Shown: positions 48,393-58,394 of the stretch, one piece after another
How the letters are laid out: every line of letters starts with the position of its first letter
How positions within the stretch are numbered: the stretch's first letter is position 1
Origin: Brassica napus
Taxonomy: Eukaryota; Streptophyta; Magnoliopsida; Brassicales; Brassicaceae
Assembly: GCF_020379485.1 (NCBI RefSeq)
Contig: NC_063442.1
Location: 18,548,732 to 18,612,731 of the forward strand
Length of the DNA stretch: 64,000 nt
Direction of reading: 5' to 3'
Notes under the pieces: generated by a model
Told to the model about the DNA's origin: nothing
What the model saw: the letters and a program-made list of their open reading frames with translations, nothing else
The model's database searches: none
Made by a program: the position numbers and the translations under genes

Positions 48393-48666
48393 CAGAGCCG
48401 GCTTAATTTAGCAATCACTATGCCACATGGCCCATTCCACCGTTATATTTTTTTAATATGGATGAATTAAATATAATTTTAGTTTAAATTTAGACAGTAT
48501 TATAAACATAGTAATATAAAATATTTTTGAAACAAAACAGTTGGTTAGTTTAATCATAATTTTAAATGTTTGATTTGAAAATAATATTTTTTAGAAAATA
48601 AAATTGATAATTGTAGCTTAAAAAAGAAATTGCCCAAGAGCCCCTAATTATATTGAGCCGGCCATG
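48393..48666. mobile_element. hAT-like short element, 274 bp
   Basis: Inverted ends cagagccggc and catggccggc (right end read in reverse), enclosing AT-rich DNA with inverted gagcccct/ccggct words. Flanking duplication is poor (tagtgtt versus tactgta). The terminal sequence resembles the better-defined element at 62446-62699. It lies 247 bp upstream of the TBL23 ATG. Confidence 0.45.
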
Positions 48667-48913
48667 TACTGTATCCCCATCATGGAGTTTGTAACGTCGA
48701 GCATACACTTGCACAATCAGTGAATGATACTATTCCTTATTAGTGCTTTTATTATTTTCCCTTAATTATCATATTCAAGTATTAATTGCATTACCCCACA
48801 GGCATTAAATTCTCATTATTCTTTTTTGGATTTTATTATTTATCCACGGAGTCAACACCAGTTACCATATATCACACAACTTCTTTCACATTCGAAGCGA
48901 AAGGAGGAAGAAG

Positions 48914-50520
48914 ATGAAGCTAAAATGGGAATCAATCTCTACTCTTCACCAAAACGTCTTCCTCGTCAAGGTCCTCGCTGCCGTTTTCATAACCGGTCTC
49001 GCCTTCCGCTTCTACGCCGTCCGCTTCGGCCAAGTGTCGGTGAACGAAATCTCCGATCCTCAGATCTCTCCTCCTTCTGTTATCATATCGGAGAACGAGG
49101 ATCTCCTCCCCATCGGTATGATCATCATCTTCATTTATCAACCACACTACAATCTCGTAGCAATCACATTCGTTAAGCTTCTTTGTTTCTGAGATCTAGG
49201 GATTTAGAGAGATTAGTTCAATTAGTATTCGATCATTTAGCTCAAGCTTGTTCAGTTGTTATGGTTCTTTATTCGTTTGTTTGAATCTATTCCTCAGGTG
49301 TGTGTTCATGGTTGTTTTTTTTTTTGTAAAAGTGTTGAATACTTGTGGTGATGATTAAGAATCTGTTTTTGTTTGTATTAGATATTGAGGTGGAGAAGTG
49401 TGATCTCTTCACGGGGAAATGGATCAGAGACCCTTTGGGACCAATCTATACCAATGGCTCATGTGGTGTCGTCGTTGATAGTCACCAGAATTGCATTACC
49501 AATGGCCGTCCTGACTCTGGTTTTCTCTACTGGAAATGGAAGCCTAACGACTGCTCCCTGCCCCGCTTCGACGCTCTTAGGTTTCTGCAGCTTATGAGGA
49601 ACAAGTCTTGGGCTTTCATTGGTGACTCCATTTCGCGTAACCATGTCGAGTCTTTGCTTTGCATGCTCTCCACTGTAAGCACTGCATCTTTTAATCCTTT
49701 CTCTTTGTAGACTTTTCAAGTGATAAGTGTTTTTGTTTTTCAGGTTGAAAAACCGGTTGAAGTGTACCACGACGAGGAGTACAGATCAAAGCGTTGGCTT
49801 TTTCCTCTACATAATCTGACAATCTCCAACATCTGGTCACCGTTTCTTGTTAAAGCCGCCATTTTTGAAGACTCAAGTGGTGTCTCATCTGCTGCAGTCC
49901 AGCTTCACCTTGATATACTCGACAACACATGGACTGATCTGTTTCCCAGCATTGACTTTGCCATCATCTCTTCCGGGGAATGGTTCTTGAAAACCGCGGT
50001 CTACCACGAGAATGCTACTCTTGTTGGCTGCCATGGCTGCCCGCAAAGTTCCAACATAACGGACTTAGGATTCGACTATGCTTACAACACGTCCTTGCGC
50101 CATGTGATGGACTTCATCGCAAGATCCAACACTAAAGGCATGATCTTTTTCCGAACTTCGATACCTGATCACTTTGAAAACGGTGAATGGCATAACGGAG
50201 GGACCTGTAAGAAAACAGAACCGGTGAACGAGGATGAGGTCGAGATGAAAGTCTTGAACAAGATATTGAGAGATGTAGAGATTAGTCAGTTCGAGAGGGT
50301 GGTTACAGAGATGGGTCAGGAGGCTGGGCATTTTAAGCTTCTGGACTTTGCCGGAATGTTGCTGACCCGACCCGATGGGCACCCGGGTCCGTATAGAGAG
50401 TTCAGGCCGTTTGATAAGGACAAGAACGCAAAGGTACAGAACGATTGTCTGCATTGGTGCTTGCCTGGTCCGATTGATTACTTGAACGATGTTATATTGG
50501 AGATCATAGTGAATGGCTGA
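48914..50520 (+). CDS. TBL23: TRICHOME BIREFRINGENCE-LIKE 23 (TBL23)
   Basis: A Golgi-resident TBL/DUF231 protein; this family O-acetylates cell-wall polysaccharides such as xylan and mannan. Three exons: 48914-49115, 49382-49674 and 49744-50520, GT-AG and in frame, 423 residues. A single N-terminal membrane anchor spans about residues 13-35 (NVFLVKVLAAVFITGLAF). The TBL domain starts with VEKCDLFTGKWI, and the SGNH-type GDS motif is FIGDSISRN (residues 148-150). The C-terminal DxxH motif is in DCLHWCLPGP (Asp399, His402). Both catalytic motifs are intact. The start at 48914 was chosen because it puts the anchor at the N-terminus. Position next to 3xHMG-box1 matches Arabidopsis At4g11090 (from memory). 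Confidence 0.93.
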
Positions 50521-50813
50521 ATCAAAAACACCGGTTTGGTCTTCGTGTAAATTGATAAAGTTGAAGAAGTTGGATAGAGCTCATTGAAGAATTATAAAAC
50601 CCAGTTTGGTTCATGATAGCTATTATTATGGATCGATTTTTGTAAAGTGATATTTTTTCGTGGGTTTTCTGTTATATATGCAAAAGTAAGAGATTTCGAG
50701 TAAATATATGAAAACTAATACAACCTTGGGTGTTTTAAACCGTTGTTCAAACAAAACAAAACAAAAAAAGGCGTTTTAAATCGGTTAATTATAAGTTGGT
50801 TTAGAGGGAAAGT

Positions 50814-50948
50814 CAAAACGGTCAAAAGTCATAAAGGTAAGAAATAAAATCTGCATCAGCCTCGGAGGCCACGAGAGTATTTAAATCGAGGAAAGTAAAA
50901 ATCAATTTGAATTTCGAAAATTTGACCGTTGCTTATCCTCCTATATAA
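50814..50948 (+). promoter_or_regulatory. 3xHMG-box1 promoter: two MSA-like sites and TATA box
   Basis: caaaacggtca at 50814-50824 and, on minus, agcaacggtca at 50933-50923 each match the mitosis-specific activator consensus YCYAACGGYYA at 9 of 11 positions, with the AACGG core intact. A TATA box (tatataa) lies at about 50942-50948, some 85 bp before the ATG. A telo-box (aaaccctaa) is at about 50990-50998 in the leader. MSA sites bind MYB3R factors that drive G2/M genes, which fits the known mitotic role of 3xHMG proteins. Confidence 0.55.
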
Positions 50949-51030
50949 CGCCCAACATAGACTACTACTCTTAACTCACTAAACCCTAAATCTCAAAAGC
51001 CTCCATTTCTCTCTCAACCGCTCTTTCTCA

Positions 51031-53001
51031 ATGGCAACAGTCGCAGATCCTGCTCCGGCTAAGAAATCGAGAAACAGCAGAAAAGCGTTGAAGCAGAAGA
51101 ATGAGATGGTGGAGTCACCGTTGTTATCCCCAGCGAAGGGGAAAGAAACGAAGTCATACGAGAAAGACCTGATGGAGATGCAGGCGATGTTGGAGAAGAT
51201 GAAGATCGAGAAGGAGAAAACAGAGGATCTGCTGAAGGAGAAGGACGAGATCCTGAGGAAGAAGGAGGAGGAACTCGAAACGAGAGACGTGGAACAGGAG
51301 AAGCTGAAGGTGGAGCTGAAGAAGCTTCAAAAGATGAAGGAGTTCAAGCCTAACATGGTAACCATTTAAGCAAGTCTAGATTGATATTTGGTTACTTAAT
51401 CATAATATGCTTGTTTCTGTTAAATGACTTTGCGACACTCTGTCTCTGTTACAGACTTTAGCTTTCTGTCAATCTTTGGCACAAACTGAAGACGACAAGA
51501 AGGGGAAGAAGAAGAAGAAGGATTGTCCTGAGACCAAGAGACCTTCCACGCCATACATCTTGTGGTGCAAGGATAACTGGAACGAAGTCAAGAAGGAGAA
51601 CCCAGATTCGGACTTCAAGGAGACTTCCAACATTCTCGGTGCTAAGTGGAAGACTCTGAGTGTGGAAGAGAAGAAGCCTTACGAGGAGAAGTATAAGGCT
51701 GACAAGGAAGCTTATCTCCAGGTTATCACAAAGGAGAAGCGAGAGAGAGAAGCAATGAAGCTTCTGGAAGATGAGCAAAAGCAGAAGACTGCTATGGAGC
51801 TGCTTGATCAGTATCTCCACTTTGTTCAAGAAGCTGAACAGGAGGATAACAATAAGAAGACAAAGTAAGAAACAGTTTACTCTTTTAACTGATTTGATGA
51901 TACTGAAGGCAAACAAAATTGAATGATTTTTTTTTTCTCGTTTTTGTAGGAAGGTAAAGGATCCTCTGAAGCCTAAGCAACCCATCTCTGCTTACTTGAT
52001 CTATGCAAATGAGAGGAGGCCTGTTTTACGAGAAGATAACAAGAGCGTTATAGAGGTAAGTTAATAAATTCATAATCCTCTATGCTTAATTGTCATTTGA
52101 AACTGTTGAGCTTAGTTGTGTGTAACTATGAACGGATAGGTTGCAAAGTTAACGGGAGAGGAGTGGAAGAACTTGTCTGAGGAACAAAAGGCTCCCTACG
52201 ATAAGGTCTGGAACCACCACATCAGTAGCCATTGTTGTGTCAAAATGTAAAAGATTCTAACGGATTATGTAACTTCTTTTTGTAACAGATGGCAAAGAAG
52301 AACAAGGAGATATATCTGGAAGAGATGGAAGGATATAAGAGGACAAAGGAAGAAGAAGCGATGAGCCAGAAGAAAGAAGAAGAGGAACTCATGAAACTCC
52401 ACAAACAAGAAGCTCTCCAACTTCTCAAGAAGAAGGAGAAAGCTGACCACATCATAAAGGTTACTTACTAACTTCAACTCGCATGCCCTTTAGCTGAAAG
52501 TAAGAAAAGAGATTATGTGTTAAGTAAGTCACTAACCTATGTCGGTTGCAGAAGAAGAAAGAAACAACGAAGAACAAGAAGAAGAACGAGGATGTTGATC
52601 CTAACAAACCAAAGAAGCCTGCCTCTTCATTCTTTCTCTTCTGGTACTAAAACCATACAACAACACAAACAATCAGATCTCATAATGTTATTTTCAAACT
52701 GCTTAACATAAACAATGTGTGTTACAGCAAAGATGCAAGAAAGAGTTTGGCAGAGGAGCATCCTGGGATTAACAATTCAACTCTTACAGCCCACATTTCA
52801 TTGAAATGGAAGGTATATAATACTAAACCTGATGAGTCTAGAGTCATTTTTATGATAATTGAATTGTTAATTTGTGAGGTTCATTTGGTGTAGGAACTGG
52901 GGGAAGAAGAAAGGCAAATGTATAACGGAAAAGCTGCAGAGTTAATGGAAGCGTACAAGAAAGAAGTGGAAGAGTACAACAAGACCAAGGCTGCTGCGTA
53001 G
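51031..53001 (+). CDS. 3xHMG-box1: 3xHMG-box protein 1
   Basis: A plant-specific chromatin protein with three HMG boxes that binds condensed mitotic chromosomes. Eight exons: 51031-51357, 51455-51864, 51950-52055, 52140-52205, 52289-52459, 52552-52643, 52728-52812 and 52894-53001, all GT-AG, 454 residues (Arabidopsis about 446). Order: short basic N-terminus; Glu/Lys-rich coiled coil (about 45-105); HMG box A (about 137-200, KRPSTPYILWCKDNW); linker helix; box B (about 250-318, KPKQPISAYLIYANERRP); Lys/Glu-rich linker; box C (about 377-447, NKPKKPASSFFLFCKDARKS). All three boxes retain the Pro and aromatic core positions. Confidence 0.95.
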
Positions 53002-53463
53002 TAGATGAATACTACTACTACTAACTCAGTAGTTGAGAAATGGGAAAAACGTTCAAGTTTGCTTATATTGAAGAGAACATCTCTTATGCAAAATGATTAT
53101 CTGCTTTTTCAAGATTTTCTTATTGGTTGTTTCTTCTCTCATATTTAAAACTTTCTCTCAATTTGTGTTTGAACTCATTAACTCACACCTGTACCAAAAT
53201 CCCAATTTACTTTAAACCAGAAATTGGATATTGGTTACGGAATAAATAAGTTAAACCAAAGCTGGATTAAAAAAAAAAAGTGGAATTACCGACGTGGCAA
53301 ACAGTCGATATTGAGGGTATTTTGGTAACATCAGAGAAAATTAGGTTGTCAGTCGTCGTCTACCTCCGAAATGGATACCAAATTTTTGTGAGATTCATCC
53401 AAACCCTAAAACGCTTAAGTCAGGGTTTAAAGGAAGGAAGACAGCGCATTTATTTCTGAGAAG

Positions 53464-54645
53464 ATGAACTCACTGGCTATCCGAGTTTCCAAGCTTCTGA
53501 GATCCTCTCCTCCTCTTCTTCACCCAAATCATCTGCTTCATGGGAGGTCTTGGTTCTCGACTGGTCCCATCGACGAGGAAGGGTTGGAAGAAGATTTCGA
53601 AGAAACCATCTCAGAAAGACCCGAGCTTCAGCCTCAGGGTGTTGATCCCCGTAAAGGTTGGGGCTTTCGCGGTGTCCACCGGGTAAATAAACTTGATCTT
53701 TAATCTATTCCTTGCTTGCTCAAGATTGATCTCTAAATTGCTTCTTGCTGCCAAAACCCTATTGAAAAGGAAAGACTCTTTACTCTATTTCAATCCGTAC
53801 AAGTTGATGCTCAAATCTTCATCATTCATGACCTGAGTTATCTTGTTGTTGATGTCTTATGATTTGCTCGCACAGGCCATCATTTGTGGGAAGGTAGGTC
53901 AAGCACCGTTACAGAAGATCTTGAGGAACGGGCGGACAGTAACCATCTTCACTGTTGGAACAGGGGGCATGTTTGATCAGAGGCTTATGGGAGCAACTAA
54001 CCAGCCTAAACCTGCTCAGTGGCATAGAATCGCTGTCCACAACGAAGTGCTTGGCTCTTACGCTGTCCAAAAGCTCGCTAAAAAGTAAGCTAGTATGTTC
54101 AAACTAGGATTTGTATCGAGTAATCAACAACAATTACCACTTTGCTAGCTATGTACAAAGGCCAGTTTATAACATGTTACACTTTCACAATCTCTTTCCC
54201 TGTCTTCTCTATTCGCTAGATTTATATATTATGTTATCAGTTGATGAACTGGAAGTGAAGTTGCTTGCTGGTGTGCTTTGTTACAGCTCGTCGGTTTATG
54301 TCGAAGGTGATATTGAGACTAGAGTGTATAATGACAGCATCAGCAGTGAAGTGAAGAGTATCCCTGAGATTTGCATTCGTCGTGATGGTATCTATGTTTA
54401 TGTTTATGTTGATCCTGATCATCATCGATTCTTTTATCTGTTTCTTGCTGGCTGACTTAGGATTTCTTTTGTAGGCAAGATTCGGCTGATCAAATACGGG
54501 GAAAGCATTAGCAAGATCTCCTTCGATGAGCTAAGTAAGTTTATCATATTTTGTTCTGCTAAATATTCCAATTAAAAATGAAAGAAAGATGTCTTCTTGT
54601 TGTTAAATATTCCTACTCCATTTGGCAGAAGAAGGATTGATTTAG
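53464..54645 (+). CDS. MTSSB: Mitochondrially targeted single-stranded DNA-binding protein
   Basis: Binds single-stranded mitochondrial DNA during replication and recombination. Exons: 53464-53682, 53876-54084, 54287-54387, 54475-about 54532 and a tiny last exon. The N-terminal ~35 residues (MNSLAIRVSKLLRSSPPLL...) are a transit peptide. The OB fold follows: AIICGKVGQAPLQKILRNGR, TVTIFTVGTGG, WHRIAVHNEVLG, SSVYVEGDIETRVY, EICIRRDGKIRLIKYG. The last exon is ambiguous: acceptor cag at 54628 gives KKD then TGA (54638-54640), while acceptor aag at 54631 gives KGLI then TAG (54643-54645). I favour the second by resemblance to the usual C-terminus. It lies 460 bp downstream of 3xHMG-box1; Arabidopsis has WRKY41 between them (from memory), absent here. 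Confidence 0.9.
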
Positions 54646-56540
54646 TCGGAGCAAGAATATCCCTGTGGCCGGAGGACACACTGATTCAACGTTTTGGCTG
54701 TCCATTGTGAGAGAGCTCTGAGTTTTTTCTTATGAATATCAAGGCCATTTATGTAATTGTCGATCAAAACTAAGCTAGTTCTGCGTCTGTTCCTTAGTAT
54801 AAGCTGCTCGTCACCAAACACATTTTGTCTGGCTGGTTTTTATCATAGCTGTACTACTGCCCATCAGTAATTTAGCCTGCTAAATTACAAATTTGATGAA
54901 GACTTTTTTTGTTCTCATACAAAAAGACTATTCCTCATTTTCCATATTTTTAACCATTGAAAGGGTAAAGGAGTCGTATTTCTTTCCAAGTGACGTATTA
55001 AACATGAATTCGTAATTGGTTTCGATGATATGAATATATATGACACCGTTGGGTTCTTACAAAATCTTCTACTAGATGCATATGCAGTTGAAAAGACCGT
55101 TATGAGCTACTCAGTAGCCAAAATGTTTTCACCTTAGATGGGTGTTAAGCTTCCAAATTGCAGGAAACATCTTTGTCTGCTTGTTTTTTTTTGTTGGAGA
55201 TGAACCTATCACAAGAGCACATTAAATGCTAGGTCCAAAATCAGGCTCGGTCCATTAAGCAAGTCGACGATTGCACAAGAAAACATTCAGTATTTTTACT
55301 ATGAATAGGAGGCGTCAGAATCATTAATGAACAGTCAAAAATATATAAAGAAAACATCGCCTCTTTAATCACAACAGAAGTTTTGGACGATCTCTCCCAC
55401 TGGACGAGTTCGTCTGTCAGAAAAAGACAGAGACCACAGAAGTCTAAGACAACCTCTTTGCTCCAGACGAGCTCGCTTTCGACAGCCAGAAAAACAACCA
55501 CCACCAAAAATCCAAGACGACTTCTCATGTCTTAGACGTGTTCGTATGACCAGAAAATTTATTAAAAGAATTTATTTAGACGATCTCGTTTAGACGATCT
55601 CTTCAAATTTTTGTGATTTCTGAATTTGTTTATTATTGACTATTAATACGAAATTCTCAAATCCCTTTGCATTTACTGCCACATTTTTCATGTTTTTCTT
55701 AAGACTTTAATTTGTTGTTTGGTCCGTCAGCTCGTTTATGTTCTCTAAATCAATACAATAATTTGTTGTTTGACACCATTTTGTGAGCTTTACTTTCGGA
55801 CTCTTCCTCCACCATGCACGTGTTTATCCGGTCCTATGCTGCCGGTTGATTTTGTTTGTGGTCTCTGCGAAGCATTGTAAAACACGTTGAATCAAGTTGC
55901 TCCGGTCCAGTTTCACGGTAGAATTAAAAATTCGATGGACCAAAGTCTTTTGCCCACCAGAGCCACCACAGTACTTCTACTTTTTTTTTTCCTCAAAAAG
56001 GTTATATATATAAACCATTTGGTAAATAGTACAAGAGACAGACATTGCGACATGGTATCATCAACCAGTCCAACCCAAAAATTAAGCTACAAACACCCTA
56101 CACCCATCACCCACAGTACTTCCACTAACATCAACTATTTTAGTTGCTTTCTTATATAACAATATGCTGTATTCAATAATTCATTACAGCTTTGTATGAG
56201 ATACATTAATTTACCAACTTGTTTTGATAAAAACCAGGGGTGTGTGAGAAAAGCAAACTCCCAAGTAAATTATATATATATATCAAATAAAAATAAAAAT
56301 CAAAGAACAAACTACTCGAACAAAACACGAAGATCTAAAAACCAAAGGAAACAAACACAAAGAAAAGGAAAATCTAAAAAAGGATGTAAGATGGAAAATT
56401 ATAGCCCAAAAAACAGATGAGAAGAAGGAAAAAAATGATGTTACGAAAAAAAAAAAAGGAAAAAAAATGCTTACTATATAAAAAAGGGAAATAAAACTAA
56501 TAATAATTGAGAATCATCACAACTAGAAAATAAAGCAAGG
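54646..56540. other. Intergenic between MTSSB and RDO5
   Basis: No gene recognised on either strand. Between about 55380 and 55620 the word agacga(c/t)ctc(g) recurs at irregular spacing. Arabidopsis has a GH9 endoglucanase gene (GH9C3) at this place (from memory); no glycosyl hydrolase motif is visible here. Confidence 0.5.
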
Positions 56541-57949
56541 CTAATAAACAGTAGAACTCTTGAGATCAATAACGATGACATTTATATTTTCTTTGCTTCC
56601 TCTAGCAATTGCAAGCTCTGCTAAAATTACGGCAGCCTTTGTGGAACTCGATTCCCTCGTACCTCTGTCAAATTATTATTTGAGTTCATTAATTAGTCTC
56701 ATCGTAAAATTATATAATCTACGTATTTTGACACTTTAAGTAAACACAAAAAAAATTTGACGAAAAAAAAAAAGAAGTAAACACAAAATTCAATTGAATC
56801 TTAAAACTCCGTAAGTCGCCTACACTAGTTTACAAGAAAAACGAACTTAATACTTTTTTTTGCGTATTAAGGAATAAAAATATTGTGAAAAAAAAATTAA
56901 TTAATATAGTAAAGAATTCTAACCCCGCTGGAGATTTATCGTAGAGACAACGTTTGACAAGCTGATATGTGTCGTCGTCGGAGACGACATTCCATAGACC
57001 TTCGCATGCAAGTACTATGAAATCATCTATCATTGTTCGCTTATGGATCTTCAGTTGCTGGTCCACACCACTCTGCACAAAAAAAATTAATTCGGTTAGA
57101 CCCAAATTAGAAAATAGCTTTATATATGGAATATATCCTTTTGTATTTCATCTTAATTCAGATAAAAAATAAAAAAGATGATTTTCTTTAAGAAAATAAA
57201 TAGATTTCTGGATATAAAATCAATAATTGTAGAATAAAAAAAGGTTATTTAAAAACGTTTATGACAATTAGTGACTTCTTAACGCTAGTATTTAGAATTT
57301 TTTTAATTTTATTATGCAAATTAATAGTATATTGAATATTATACTCTTTTTTTTTTTTAAACATACTTTGTTTGACTTAGGTATTTTTTTCCTTTGATAG
57401 TACAGAAAAAAAAACCAATAAGGTTTTGTCTAGTGGCGGAACTCTTGTAACATGGGTTGCGAGACTTGTGTGCCAATATTCGGATCCTTAGTAATATAGT
57501 GCATGCGGCAAAGCTATTACCTGGTGAATATGGATATGGCAAAGAGGTAAAGCGATTCCGCCGTTAGAGTAAAGAACCGCCCTTGCGCCGCCACGACAAA
57601 GCGAAATCACCTCCTCTTTTCCTATAATCGTAACCACAGCTTTGGCAGCCGCAGACCTCATCGTCCCCACCGCTTCCGAAAAACATGAGCTCATCACCTT
57701 ATTCCAGTCTGCCGCCACTCCACGACTATGGCATGACGCTACCTCTTCCTTCACGAGCCGACGCAGCCTCTCCTCAAAGAATTTAGCTAGTCTAAGACCG
57801 TCGAAAATTCCGAAAATATCATAAGACGGGATCTCATTAACGACGGTGGAAACGGCGGTTGTCATAGCTCTCTGCCGTCCCATGACCGAGACTACTCCGT
57901 GGCCGGCGTTTGTTTTTCTGTCTAGATCGTTAATTGTCACGTCAGCCAT
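56541..57949 (-). CDS. RDO5: RDO5-like degenerate PP2C (REDUCED DORMANCY 5)
   Basis: RDO5 is a PP2C-family pseudophosphatase that promotes seed dormancy in Arabidopsis. Three exons: 57949-57521, 57072-56924 and 56664-56541, GT-AG, frame continuous, 233 residues. Conserved pieces are GHGVVSVMGRQRAMTTAVS, YDIFGIFDGLRLAKFFEERL, a CRGGARAVLYSNGGIALPL segment and DDFIVLACEGLWNVVSDDD. The metal-binding DGHxG of true PP2Cs is FDGLRL here, and the usual DGLWDV is EGLWNV, so catalysis is not expected. Arabidopsis RDO5 has about 25 more N-terminal residues. Here the in-frame codons upstream of the ATG (GDVGSTSGATKVPVDSQ) follow an acceptor-like atcag at about 58005, so a further 5' exon may exist, but I could not place it. 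Confidence 0.85.
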
Positions 57950-58394
57950 TTGTGAATCGACAGGGACCTTTGTTGCGCCTGATGTCGACCCTACATCTCC
58001 TGATTATATAGAGGAACATATGTATTAGTAGCCAGCGGAAAAAAAAACTTTTGGTATAATTTTTTGTATGTTTTGTATAATAAAAAAAAAAACTTAAAAA
58101 AAAAACAGTAAATAGATTTTGAGAACAGCTGAACAGGTATTGATAAGAATTAAATGAAAGACATTTAAAACTTTATGTCAATATTAACCATGGAAACTAA
58201 CACGTACCACCTTTACACATTCACCAGGAATGCTTTAGTTTCAGACGTATAGAGGCAGTGCTTAAGATTGACCTTGATTGATTACCAACGGCTCTAAAGC
58301 AAATCTTAGGAGGGTTTAAAAATAGTTAAATACACTTGAAAATCAATCAAGGTCAATCTAAGTGTGTTCCCTTCTAAAATAGTTAATTTAATTA

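Noticed and set aside
51458..51985. 175-codon hydrophobic-looking frame on minus
   Set aside because: Antisense of the Lys/Glu-rich 3xHMG-box1 exon 2; Leu/Ser-rich composition is the expected complement.
55380..55620. Recurring agacga-type words, resembling a repeat array
   Set aside because: Spacing is irregular and units are only 8-12 bp, so it is neither a CRISPR-like nor a tandem array.
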